In this document: positions 14,019 through 21,795 of the stretch, piece after piece
Numbering within the stretch: the stretch's first letter is position 1
Layout: every line of letters starts with the position of its first letter
Assembly (NCBI GenBank): GCA_902364975.1
Contig: CABJFQ010000020.1
Coordinates: forward strand, 1 to 23,581
DNA: 23,581 nucleotides
Reading direction: 5' to 3'
From: Coriobacteriaceae bacterium
GTDB lineage: Bacteria; Actinomycetota; Coriobacteriia; Coriobacteriales; Coriobacteriaceae
Position numbers and translations under genes: made by a program
Notes under the pieces: generated by a model
What the model was told of the DNA's origin: nothing
Databases searched by the model: none
Seen by the model: the letters and a program-made list of their open reading frames with translations, nothing else

Positions 14019-16676
14019 TTAAGCGCCGAGCGCGGTCTTGGCAGCCGCGAGGGCATCGGCGATACCGGCAGCGTTCTTGCCGCCAGCCTGGGCCATGTTG
14101 GGACGACCGCCACCGCGACCGTCGACCAGGCCCGCGATCTGCTTGATCACGTTGCCGGCGTGGAAACCGGCCTTCACGGCGTCATCGGAACCGGCGGCGA
14201 GCAGGGCCGGGGTGCCCTTCTCGGTCACGCTGGCAACGACGCAGGCGACAGGGCCGGCAACCTTCTGGTGCACGGTATCCCAGACGTTGCGCAAATCGGC
14301 TGCCTCAAGACCCTGGAGCTCAGCGACGACGAGCTTGTAGCCGTCGAGCTCGACGGCGCCCTCGATGGCGCTGGAGATAGCATCGGAGGAGCCACCGGTC
14401 AGAGCCTTCTTAAGCTTATTGGACGTCTCGCGCAGCTCGGCCTGCAGGTTCTCCACACGGGCGGGAACCTCGTCCGCGCGGCACTTGAGCGCAGCGGCAG
14501 CGGCGTCAACGAGTGCCAAGCGGTCGGCCATGTAGTCGAGTGCGCCCTTAGAGGTCACGGCCTCGATACGGCGGACGTTCGAGCCCGTGGAGGACTCGGA
14601 AATAATCTTGAACAGGCCGATCTCGGCGGTGTTGGCGGCATGGGTGCCACCGCAGAGCTCACGGGAGAACGGCTGGTCCTCGGCGCCCACGGAGACGACG
14701 CGGACGACGTCGCCGTACTTCTCGCCAAACAGGGCGACAGCGCCGGCGGCCTTAGCCTCATCGATGCCCATGACGCGGGTAACGACAGGCTTAGAAGCAA
14801 AGATCTGCTGGTTGACCAGATCCTCGACAGCCTTGAGCTGCTCGGAAGACAGAGCCTCGAAGTGCGTGAAGTCAAAGCGCAGGTGCTCGGGCGTCACCAG
14901 CGAGCCGGCCTGGGAGACATGCTCGCCCAGAACCTGCTTAAGCGCAGCGTCGAGAAGGTGGGTGGCGGTGTGATTGCGGCGCAGGAAGCCACGGCGCTCG
15001 GCGTCGAGCGCGGCGGTCACGGTAGCACCGACGGTCAGCGTGCCCTCGGCAACGTGCGCGACGTGAGCATACAGGCCGTTGTGGTTCTTGGTGTCGGCAA
15101 CGGCCAGAACAACGCCCTCGGCGGAAAGCTCGCCGGCATCGCCCTGCTGGCCACCCATCTCGGCATAGAACGGGGTGCGGTCGAGCACGACCTCAACATC
15201 CTCGCCGGCAGCAGCGGACTCGACGGACTCGCCGTTGCGCACGATGGCGACAACCTTGGCGCCCTCGATGGCGTCGTTGTCATAGCCGTCGAACTCGGTC
15301 GCGGCAACCTTGTCGGAAAGCTCGACCCACACGTCGTTAAAGCTACCCCAGGCATCGCCCTTAGCGTTGGCGCGGGCACGGGCCTTCTGGTCCTCCATGC
15401 AAGCGGTAAAGCCATCCATGTCGACGTCGTGACCGGCGGTGCCGGCGATCTCGACAGTCAGGTCAATGGGGAAACCAAAGGTGTCGTGAAGCTTAAAGGC
15501 AACATCGCCCGGAAGGACAGCGCCGTCGGCGAGCGCGGCCAGGGCCTCGTCCAGGTAAACGCGGCCGTTGTCGAGCGTCGTTGAGAAACGCTCCTCCTCG
15601 GAGGCGACGATGCCCTTAACGAGCGCGACGTTCTTGAGCAGCTCGGGATAAGCCTCGCCCATCTGAGCGTTGACCTCGTCGATAAACTTGGTCAGGAAGG
15701 CGCCCTCGATGCCCAGCAGACGACCGTGGAACACGGCACGACGGAGCAGGCGGCGCAGGACGTACTCGCGACCCTCGTTACCGGGCAGGATGCCGTCGGA
15801 GATCATAAAGTCGACGGCACGGGAGTGGTCGGCGATGATGCGCAGGGAGCGGCTGGCACCGGAGTAATCGTCGGCGTCATAGGTCTTGCCGCTGATCTTC
15901 TCACCGAGCTTGATGAGGTGCTGCATCAGATCGCCGTCGTAGTTAGCGGTCTTGTGCTGCATGATAGCGGCCATGCGCTCCAGACCCATGCCCGTATCGA
16001 GGTTGCGGTGCGGCAGCTCCGGCATGGAGCCGTCCTCCTGGCGGTCGTACTGGGTAAACACGAGGTTCCAGAACTCAAGGAAGCGGTCGCAGTCGCAGCC
16101 AGGCTTGCAGTCGGGGCTGCCGCAACCGACCTCCTCGCCCATGTCAAAGTAAATCTCGGAGCACGGACCGCAGGGGCCGGTGGGGCCAGCGGCCCAGAAG
16201 TTGTCGTCCTCGCCCAGGCGGGAGATGTGATCCTCGGCAACGCCCAGAGAGCGCCACACGTCGTGGGTCTCGTCGTCTTCGGTAAAGACGGTGAAGTACA
16301 GGCGGTCGAGCGGCAGCTTGAACTCCTTGGTGATGAGCTCAAAGGCCCAAGCGCAGGCCTGCTGCTTGGAGACGCCGCCAAAGGAGAAGTCGCCGAGCAT
16401 CTCAAAGAAGGACAGGTGACGGCCGTCCTCACCGATGCAGTCGATGTCGTTGGTGCGGACACACTTCTGGCAGGAGATCGCGCCGATCTCTTTCATGGTC
16501 TTCTTGCCCTGGTAGTACTCCTTAAACTGGTTCATGCCGGCGTTGGCAAGCAGCAGCGAAGGATCGTCGGGGACGAGGGACGAAGAAGGATAGAGCTTAA
16601 GACCGCGCTCCTCAAAGAAGTTGAGGAACTTGGAGCGAATCTCGGCCGTAGTCATTGACGGGTAGTCAGCACTCAT
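14019..16676 (-). CDS. alaS: Alanyl-tRNA synthetase
   Basis: AlaS charges tRNA-Ala and clears mischarged Ser and Gly. The 885-aa protein is full length. The class II catalytic core is at the N-terminus, with LYPSSSLVPDDPSLLLANAGMNQF split across its first motif and HLSFFEMLGDFSFG in the second. The editing domain has the zinc-type HTATH (near 568) and CGGTH (near 673) motifs. The C-terminal DHHA1 region ends with the glycine-rich GGGRPNMAQAGG. A cysteine cluster (CGSPDCKPGCDCDRF) follows PCSEIYFDMG in the core. The ATG at 16676 has GAGGAG nine bases upstream; an upstream extension of the frame lacks family similarity. It heads the run alaS to aroB. Confidence 0.97.
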   Translation of the reverse strand: MSADYPSMTTAEIRSKFLNFFEERGLKLYPSSSLVPDDPSLLLANAGMNQFKEYYQGKKTMKEIGAISCQKCVRTNDIDCIGEDGRHLSFFEMLGDFSFGGVSKQQACAWAFELITKEFKLPLDRLYFTVFTEDDETHDVWRSLGVAEDHISRLGEDDNFWAAGPTGPCGPCSEIYFDMGEEVGCGSPDCKPGCDCDRFLEFWNLVFTQYDRQEDGSMPELPHRNLDTGMGLERMAAIMQHKTANYDGDLMQHLIKLGEKISGKTYDADDYSGASRSLRIIADHSRAVDFMISDGILPGNEGREYVLRRLLRRAVFHGRLLGIEGAFLTKFIDEVNAQMGEAYPELLKNVALVKGIVASEEERFSTTLDNGRVYLDEALAALADGAVLPGDVAFKLHDTFGFPIDLTVEIAGTAGHDVDMDGFTACMEDQKARARANAKGDAWGSFNDVWVELSDKVAATEFDGYDNDAIEGAKVVAIVRNGESVESAAAGEDVEVVLDRTPFYAEMGGQQGDAGELSAEGVVLAVADTKNHNGLYAHVAHVAEGTLTVGATVTAALDAERRGFLRRNHTATHLLDAALKQVLGEHVSQAGSLVTPEHLRFDFTHFEALSSEQLKAVEDLVNQQIFASKPVVTRVMGIDEAKAAGAVALFGEKYGDVVRVVSVGAEDQPFSRELCGGTHAANTAEIGLFKIISESSTGSNVRRIEAVTSKGALDYMADRLALVDAAAAALKCRADEVPARVENLQAELRETSNKLKKALTGGSSDAISSAIEGAVELDGYKLVVAELQGLEAADLRNVWDTVHQKVAGPVACVVASVTEKGTPALLAAGSDDAVKAGFHAGNVIKQIAGLVDGRGGGRPNMAQAGGKNAAGIADALAAAKTALGA

Positions 16677-16722
16677 AGAGGGAATCTCCTCGGTTTCACA
16701 TCGAAACAGTTCAAACGTAACG

Positions 16723-16750
16723 ATATTACCATCCCACCGCGCCTGTGCAA
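16723..16750 (-). promoter_or_regulatory. Candidate alaS promoter
   Basis: On the minus strand TTGCAC (16745-16750) and TAATAT (16723-16728) are separated by 16 bp and lie about 47 bp before the alaS ATG. The -35 hexamer begins inside the T-run of the terminator just upstream, so one signal ends the incoming transcript and the next starts alaS. The hexamers match consensus at only four positions each. Confidence 0.4.
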
Positions 16751-16778
16751 AAAAGAGGGCCGCCAAACAGCGACCCTC
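16749..16778 (-). terminator. Rho-independent terminator upstream of alaS
   Basis: Arms 16755-16763 and 16770-16778 form a 9-bp stem with one wobble around a six-base loop. On the minus strand six T follow at once (16749-16754). No minus-strand gene lies in the 340 bp before it; the nearest is the AI-2E permease, which stops at 17120. It therefore probably ends the sigma-factor operon after a long 3' untranslated region. Attenuation of alaS is less likely, since no T-box or leader peptide is seen. Confidence 0.8.
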
Positions 16779-16873
16779 CAGCGAAAGTGCACGTTATTTA
16801 GGTCTGTCAAATACTTTGAAAAAAAATGATTTCGGTAAAATTTCATATAAGAATCGTCCGGAAGGAGCGATCG
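16779..16873 (+). promoter_or_regulatory. AT-rich leader of the small membrane protein gene
   Basis: This 95-bp stretch is markedly AT-rich compared with its surroundings. TTGAAA (16816-16821), TAAAAT (16836-16841) and TATAAG (16847-16852) are promoter-like hexamers on the plus strand, but no pair has the ideal 17-bp spacing. The ribosome site AAGGAG (16862-16867) sits six bases before the ATG. A plus-strand promoter is likely here because no other plus-strand gene lies upstream for over 13 kb. Confidence 0.4.
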
Positions 16874-17113
16874 ATGAATAGCAAACGGTTTGTCGTGAAT
16901 GCACTGACCTCAGTAGCCCTTTTAGCAATCTTCGCTTACTCGAGCTGGTATGTGAACCAGCCGAGATTTGGCTACGCATTGTACGCAGTAACATCTGGCG
17001 ATAAAGCGTATTACACCCTAAGCGCAATTGACGCCATCTTTTTCTATGTGGCTGGCCCCTTATCAATCGCTTTGATCGCGTTTATTGTTAAGTACAACAT
17101 CAAGAAACGCTAA
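16874..17113 (+). CDS. Small two-helix membrane protein, unknown function
   Basis: I do not recognise this 79-aa protein. It has two hydrophobic segments, about 8-26 and 52-74, joined by a polar loop with several Tyr, and ends in a basic tail (NIKKR). The start is well supported by AAGGAG six bases upstream. By my count the gene is about 45% GC, clearly below the neighbouring genes, and it is the only gene on the plus strand in the right 20 kb. It is convergent with the AI-2E permease, whose stop is six bases beyond its own, and it lies on the opposite strand of that operon's probable 3' untranslated region. Recent acquisition, or a small membrane peptide regulated by antisense RNA, are both possible. 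Confidence 0.7.
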   Translation: MNSKRFVVNALTSVALLAIFAYSSWYVNQPRFGYALYAVTSGDKAYYTLSAIDAIFFYVAGPLSIALIAFIVKYNIKKR

Positions 17114-17119
17114 CAGGGC

Positions 17120-18532
17120 CTATTTGGAATCCGAATCGTCCATGGAGCCGTCGATGCCGGTTTTGGTGTCGTCGTCCGTATTGGAATCGTCATCCTTGGC
17201 GAAGGGGTTCTTGAAAAAGCCTGTCGCGTCGGGCTGCAGGCCTGAGAGCTTAATCCAGGGATTATCGAGCTCGGGCTTGGGCATTGCCTGGGCCTCGGGC
17301 GCGGTCTCGTTGCCGATAAGCTCGGACTCATAGATGAACGTATCGTCTCCGAGCGCGTCGTAGGCGGCGACCGGGTTACCCTCGGTATCGCGATACGGAG
17401 TGCCCTTAAACACGGCGCCGTCGTATGCCACGAGCTGACGGCCGGTCTCGTTCTCAAAGTAGTAGACGAAGATGCCCTTGAGGGCCGCGCACAGCGGAAT
17501 GGCGATAACCATGCCGATGGGACCCATGAGTGCCGAACCGATAACGAGGGCCGTCAGGCTCATAACGGGATGCACCTGCACCGAGCTCTGCATGACCTTA
17601 GGCGAAATGACATTATCGGTGACATTTTGAGCCACCATGGTCACGACAAGCGTCCATAACGCCAGCATAGGGCTGAACATAAAGCCGAGCACCGTGGCGA
17701 TCGCCGCACTCACCCAGGGACCGACAACCGGAACCAGGTGCATAATGCCGGTGAAGATGGCCATGAGTGCCGCATACGGATGGCCGATGATCGTAAAACC
17801 AATAAAGGCAAGAAAACCGCCACAGATCGATGTGATGACCATGCCACGCATGTAGCCGCCGACCGAACGCGAAAGGATGGCCACCATAAAGCGGTACGAG
17901 GTCTCCTTTTCCTGCCCGATGATGGTGCAGACCTCGTGGTGCATGCGGGGATAATCGCAGGCAAGCCAGTAGGCAAGCACCAGACCCAGGAAGATGACGA
18001 ACAGCTGCGAGGCCGTGTTGGTAATGAGCGGAAACACACCGCGGCCGAGCTCAGCAGCGATTTGCGAGACGTACTTGGACGCTACGGTAACCAACGAAGA
18101 AAGATTGTCGTCCAGATACTCCTTGAGCGGTGTGTTGTTGAGCGTCTTAGCGTGCGAGAGCATCTCGTTGAGATCACCACCCGCAACACGAAGCTGCTCG
18201 GGCAGGCGGCTCAGGACTTCCATGATTTGACCGAGCAAAATAGGCGATAGGATGCAGACGACGCCGACGAGCACGGCAACAACCACAATGAGTGCGATGA
18301 GCGAACCGAGGCCACGTCCGACGCCGTGATGCTCGAGCCAGTTGGTGATCGGAGACATCACAAAAGCGATGATGGAACCGACAGCGAGAAACTCGATGAC
18401 CGGTGCCAGGATGCCCATAAGGTTAAAGATTACGGCAGCGATGACAATGCAGCCGACGACGCCCCAAATGCGCAGCGTCAGAATGCGGGTATCGCGAAGC
18501 GTGCGGTCGATTTGTTGGGGGTGCTCACTCAT
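17120..18532 (-). CDS. AI-2E family transporter
   Basis: This is a 470-aa polytopic membrane protein of the AI-2E (PerM/TqsA/YtvI) family, whose members export AI-2, act as Na+/H+ antiporters or have unknown substrates. About eight hydrophobic helices occur between 20 and 362, with a large extracytoplasmic region around 105-165. The conserved late core PVVGPWVSAAIATVLGF and the QNVTDNVISPKVMQ loop are typical. From 365 to the end is a hydrophilic tail that becomes strongly acidic (KDDDSNTDDD and DDSDSK), not part of the family fold. The ATG at 18532 overlaps the sigma gene stop as ATGA, so it is translated from the same transcript and is likely part of the sigma regulon. Confidence 0.9.
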   Translation of the reverse strand: MSEHPQQIDRTLRDTRILTLRIWGVVGCIVIAAVIFNLMGILAPVIEFLAVGSIIAFVMSPITNWLEHHGVGRGLGSLIALIVVVAVLVGVVCILSPILLGQIMEVLSRLPEQLRVAGGDLNEMLSHAKTLNNTPLKEYLDDNLSSLVTVASKYVSQIAAELGRGVFPLITNTASQLFVIFLGLVLAYWLACDYPRMHHEVCTIIGQEKETSYRFMVAILSRSVGGYMRGMVITSICGGFLAFIGFTIIGHPYAALMAIFTGIMHLVPVVGPWVSAAIATVLGFMFSPMLALWTLVVTMVAQNVTDNVISPKVMQSSVQVHPVMSLTALVIGSALMGPIGMVIAIPLCAALKGIFVYYFENETGRQLVAYDGAVFKGTPYRDTEGNPVAAYDALGDDTFIYESELIGNETAPEAQAMPKPELDNPWIKLSGLQPDATGFFKNPFAKDDDSNTDDDTKTGIDGSMDDSDSK

Positions 18533-19320
18533 GAACGAATCATCACTCCGTCGGGGTCGATCTTATCTTGAATCTTCTTAAGGGTACGGCGCAGCAGGCG
18601 CGAGACCTGCACCTGCGAGATGCCCAGCTTCTTGGCGATCTCGATCTGGGTCATGCCCTTTACGAAGCGCAACTCGATAACCTCGCGCTCGCGAGGCGAG
18701 AAATCGCGGATGGCTTCCTCGATTACCAGGCGGTCATCGGTAAAGTCGAGCTCATTGTCCTCGTCGGCATAGCGGTCAAGAATCGAAGGCGCATCGTCGG
18801 AATCGGACGCGCCAGGAGCCTCGATGGGCACCGAGGTGTAGGCCGAGGACGATTCCATGGCTTCGAGCACCTCGTCGACAGTCACGTCGAGGTATTCGGC
18901 GATTTCCTCAACCTTGGGCGAACGCTGTAGCTCGTTGGTGAGCTTATCGGTAGCCTGGTTGACCTTGGCCGAGAGCTCCTGCAGTCGACGCGGCACGCGC
19001 ACACTCCAGCCCTTGTCACGGAAGTGACGCTTGATCTCGCCCAAGATGGTGGGCGTGGCAAACGTGGTGAACTCGAGTCCGCGCTCAGGGTCAAAGCGGT
19101 CGATTGCCTTGAGCAGGCCCAGATAGCCGACCTGCATGAGGTCGTCGAGCGGCTCACCGCGATTCTTAAATTTGTTGGCAAGGAACCTTACCAGGTTCAT
19201 ATGGGACATGACGAGCTGCTCGCGGGCGTCCGGATCACCGGTCTCCTTGTAGCGACGAAACAGCTCGCGGGTTTTCTCCTTGTCCCAAGCGGTCTTGCCG
19301 CTCCGGGAACGTTCGGTCAT
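18529..19320 (-). CDS. RNA polymerase sigma factor, SigB/SigF/SigG type
   Basis: This is an alternative sigma-70 factor of group 3, related to the stress and sporulation factors SigB, SigF and SigG. The 263-aa protein contains region 2 (about 30-100, with LDDLMQVGYLGLLKAIDRFDP and the DNA-melting TFATPTILGEIKRHFRD), region 3 (about 108-165) and region 4 (about 208-255, with helix-turn-helix MTQIEIAKKLGISQVQVSRLL). Region 1.1 is absent, as expected for the group. It starts one base after the anti-sigma candidate and overlaps the permease gene. The organism is not a spore former if it is Collinsella, so a general stress or envelope role is more likely than sporulation. Confidence 0.93.
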   Translation of the reverse strand: MTERSRSGKTAWDKEKTRELFRRYKETGDPDAREQLVMSHMNLVRFLANKFKNRGEPLDDLMQVGYLGLLKAIDRFDPERGLEFTTFATPTILGEIKRHFRDKGWSVRVPRRLQELSAKVNQATDKLTNELQRSPKVEEIAEYLDVTVDEVLEAMESSSAYTSVPIEAPGASDSDDAPSILDRYADEDNELDFTDDRLVIEEAIRDFSPREREVIELRFVKGMTQIEIAKKLGISQVQVSRLLRRTLKKIQDKIDPDGVMIRS

Positions 19321-19321
19321 A

Positions 19322-19699
19322 TTAGATATCCGCCTTGAGATCGAGGGAAAGCGTCAGGGGCGCCGCAGTCTTTTCGTAGGAATCGCACACACTCGCCAAA
19401 ATGAGCTCGGCATACACGGCAGCCTGGTCATCCTCATCGACAGTCGCCTGGTCGCCAAAGGTAAAGGTCATGCCCACATGCGATTCGTCGACATCGAATT
19501 TGATCGAGATATCGTCGGAATCAACAGCCGTGCAGCCAAAGATGAAGGCTTCTTCGGCAGCCATACGAATATCCTCGATGCGATCGACGGACATAGAGCA
19601 CAGGGCGCCGACGTTGGCGGCCGTCATGCGCACCAAGCGCGCGAGACGCGGATCACCGGCAACGCTCAGCGTAATGGGGCAGGTTGCTTCGCTACTCAT
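19322..19699 (-). CDS. RsbW/SpoIIAB-like anti-sigma factor candidate, ATP-binding motifs missing
   Basis: The 125-aa protein sits directly before the sigma gene, where the anti-sigma kinase lies in sigB and sigF operons. Its pattern fits the fold: an early strand, a long helix (RLARLVRMTAANVGALC), then DIRMAAEEAFIFG, strands with DISIKFDVDESHVGMTFTF, and a final helix and strand. The N-box Asn expected after the Glu-Ala pair is Phe54, and no DxGxG loop follows the strand at 76-82. It probably does not bind ATP as RsbW does. The ATG at 19699 has GAGGAG upstream and overlaps the preceding gene by eight bases; a longer frame lacks a ribosome site. The assignment rests mostly on context and a partial pattern. 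Confidence 0.65.
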   Translation of the reverse strand: MSSEATCPITLSVAGDPRLARLVRMTAANVGALCSMSVDRIEDIRMAAEEAFIFGCTAVDSDDISIKFDVDESHVGMTFTFGDQATVDEDDQAAVYAELILASVCDSYEKTAAPLTLSLDLKADI

Positions 19700-20285
19700 C
19701 GCAGGACTCCTCAGAGGACTCGGCGGGCGTATAGGTGTAATACTGAGCCGGCTTGGCTGCGGGCTTCTGAGCCGCATCCGCACCATCGGCGGCCTCGTCC
19801 TCGGCCTCACCGATCAGAACGCGCTCGGTAGGCTGCTCGGCCTCGGCGGCGGCAGCGGCTAGCTTACGATCGGCGTCGGCTGCAGGAGCCTTCACCTTAT
19901 TGAAGAGCTTCTGCACGGCGCCAGCCGCAGAATCTGTCACGCTCGATACGGCATTGCTGGCCTCGGCCATACTGCCCGTGACCTCGGAGATGTCGCGAAC
20001 TACCGCCTCAACCTCAACGAGGTTGGACGTCAGGGCGTCAATGGCAGTCTTGCTCGACTTGAGGAGCGGCTCCATCTGGGCAAGTGCCGGCGTAAGCTCG
20101 TCAACGGCGCAATCAAGCTTTGCCACCACGGGCTGCGCCTCGGCAATCGTATTATTGAGGTCGGTTACCGTCTTGTCGAGCGAGTCGACAACGGTGCGGG
20201 TTTTGCGCAGGGTGAGCGCAAGCTCAACGATAGCCCACACGCCGGCAACGGCGAGCAGCAGCAAGGCGATTTGAATGGGACTCAT
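19692..20285 (-). CDS. Membrane-anchored coiled-coil protein, DUF948-like
   Basis: The 197-aa product has one N-terminal membrane helix (about 3-25) followed by a long helical region (about 28-150) of small and acidic residues with heptad-like spacing, as in DUF948 and YtxH-like general stress proteins. The C-terminal 50 residues are low-complexity Ala/Glu with a YYTYTPAES motif. The ATG at 20285 follows GGGAGG by five bases; the longer upstream frame is not supported. It is the first gene of the sigma-factor operon and overlaps the anti-sigma candidate by eight bases. DUF948 proteins are often stress-induced; a role in sensing envelope state is only an inference. Confidence 0.78.
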   Translation of the reverse strand: MSPIQIALLLLAVAGVWAIVELALTLRKTRTVVDSLDKTVTDLNNTIAEAQPVVAKLDCAVDELTPALAQMEPLLKSSKTAIDALTSNLVEVEAVVRDISEVTGSMAEASNAVSSVTDSAAGAVQKLFNKVKAPAADADRKLAAAAAEAEQPTERVLIGEAEDEAADGADAAQKPAAKPAQYYTYTPAESSEESCDE

Positions 20286-20385
20286 ACAAGCCTCCCAAAG
20301 GAATCGAAATACAAACGCTTTCCATGGTACCCCAAAGGGGACCGAACATGCCAAGAGCAGCAACGTGGGACAAAATTATCAGCAG
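20286..20385 (-). promoter_or_regulatory. Upstream region of the sigma-factor operon
   Basis: This 100-bp gap follows rarA and must contain the operon promoter unless transcription reads through. A GGTACCCC-AAA-GGGGACC hairpin (20326-20343) lies about 40 bp before the first ATG, without a T-run on the minus strand, so it is not a standard terminator. The sequence GTGGGACAAAATT (20365-20377) matches one arm of the hairpin at 3439-3470. I could not identify convincing -35 and -10 boxes for either the housekeeping or a SigB-type factor. Confidence 0.35.
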
Positions 20386-21735
20386 CTACTTCGGTGCATT
20401 CCCGCTGCGGTCGCGTTCGCTTTGCTCTACGCGCCATTCTTCCCAACCGCGGCCGGCAGGCTGCCAAAATGCACCGCGTTCTAAGCCTTCGGGCAAATAG
20501 CGCTGGTCGACCCAGCCTTCGGGATAATCGTGCGGATACTTATACACACCGTATTCATCGCTACCAGGGCGATGGCGATCGCGCAGATAACTCGGCACCT
20601 CGCGAAGCCCACTAGAATGAATATCGGCTAGCGCCGCATCGATCGAGGCCTCGCACGCATTGGACTTAGGCGCCAAGCACACATAGAGCGCAGCTTGTGC
20701 CAGGTTAATGCGACATTCAGGATAGCCAATAACTTCAGCAGATTTAAAGGCAGCATGCGCCACCAAAAGTGCCTGCGGATCGGCGTTGCCAACGTCCTCA
20801 GAAGCCTGAATCATAATGCGGCGGGCGATAAACTTAGGATCCTCACCCGCATCGATCATGCGCGCGAGCCAATAAATGGTGGCATCGGGGTCGCTGCCGC
20901 GCATGGACTTAATGAACGCACTGATAATGTCGTAGTGCATGTCACCATTTTTGTCATACGAAAACCCACGGCGCGGATTGGCAATCTTCACGTCATCCAC
21001 GGTAATGGGATAGCGCTCCCCCGCCGCAGGCGCTGGCGTTCCCTCGGTATCGGGACGCGTGACGGCAATCTCGCTCGCCAACTCGAGTGTCGTCAGGGCC
21101 GAGCGTGCATCACCCGCAGCCAGCGTACAAATGGTCTTGACCGTATCACCATCGGCCGAGAATTTTCCATTCAAGCCCTGCGGTGCCTCAAGCGCACGCT
21201 CAATAAGCGTGGCGATATCCTCATCCTTCAGATGCTCAAGCTCCACCACGCGCCCGCGCGACAACAGTGCCGAGTTGACCTCGAAGTACGGGTTCTCCGT
21301 CGTGGCGCCAATCATAATAACGGTGCGGTTCTCAACCGCATGCAGCAAGGCATCCTGCTGCGACTTAGAGAAGCGATGAATCTCGTCGATGAAAAGAATG
21401 GTGCGGCGGTCATACGTATTCAGGCGCGTCTTTGCCTCGTCAATCACGCGGCGCAAGTCCTTCACGGTGCCCGTCACGGCGCTGACCTCAACAAACTCGC
21501 TCTTGGTATGGTTAGCAATAATGTGGGCCAGCGTCGTCTTGCCCGTACCGGCTGGCCCGTACAGAATCACACTCGATAGCACGTCGTGCTCAATCGCGGC
21601 ACGCAGCCATGAGCCCTTACCGACGGCCTTTTGCTGGCCCACATACTCGTCGAGCGAATTGGGGCGCATGCGCACCGCGAGCGGGGCATTTTTAAAGGAA
21701 CGCTCGCGCGTTGAGGCAGAAAAAAGGTCGTCCAT
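20386..21735 (-). CDS. rarA: Replication-associated recombination protein RarA (MgsA)
   Basis: RarA is an AAA+ ATPase related to clamp loaders and RuvB that acts at stalled replication forks. The 449-aa product has Walker A GPAGTGKT (60-67), Walker B FIDEIHRF with Asp117-Glu118, and sensor 1 GATTENP (143-149). The C-terminal tetramerisation part follows, with MRGSDPDATIYWLARMIDAGEDP and DVGNADPQAL. Several in-frame starts are possible (21735, 21741, 21750, or TTG 21753); 21735 gives the family-like MDDLFS with AGGA five bases before it. It follows the dGTPase gene by 60 bp, in which TATACT may be a -10 box. The last 20 residues are polar and unlike the family core. Confidence 0.93.
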   Translation of the reverse strand: MDDLFSASTRERSFKNAPLAVRMRPNSLDEYVGQQKAVGKGSWLRAAIEHDVLSSVILYGPAGTGKTTLAHIIANHTKSEFVEVSAVTGTVKDLRRVIDEAKTRLNTYDRRTILFIDEIHRFSKSQQDALLHAVENRTVIMIGATTENPYFEVNSALLSRGRVVELEHLKDEDIATLIERALEAPQGLNGKFSADGDTVKTICTLAAGDARSALTTLELASEIAVTRPDTEGTPAPAAGERYPITVDDVKIANPRRGFSYDKNGDMHYDIISAFIKSMRGSDPDATIYWLARMIDAGEDPKFIARRIMIQASEDVGNADPQALLVAHAAFKSAEVIGYPECRINLAQAALYVCLAPKSNACEASIDAALADIHSSGLREVPSYLRDRHRPGSDEYGVYKYPHDYPEGWVDQRYLPEGLERGAFWQPAGRGWEEWRVEQSERDRSGNAPK

Positions 21736-21795
21736 AGCCATCCTGTACATCAATCAAAATCGTTGTTGACCAACAGTATACCGAAAGGATACGAA

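Noticed and set aside
13587..15584. Long plus-strand frame opposite ruvX and alaS
   Set aside because: Same shadow effect: low-complexity product, no ribosome site, and strong family evidence for the genes on the other strand.
16677..16830. T-box or other riboswitch leader for alaS
   Set aside because: No T-box signature (AGGGTGGNACCGCG-like) or antiterminator alternative is visible, and the best promoter lies downstream of the hairpin, so the hairpin would not be in the alaS leader.
20326..20343. CCCC-AAA-GGGG hairpin as terminator of rarA
   Set aside because: The stem is short with a three-base loop and no T-run follows on the minus strand, so termination is not supported.
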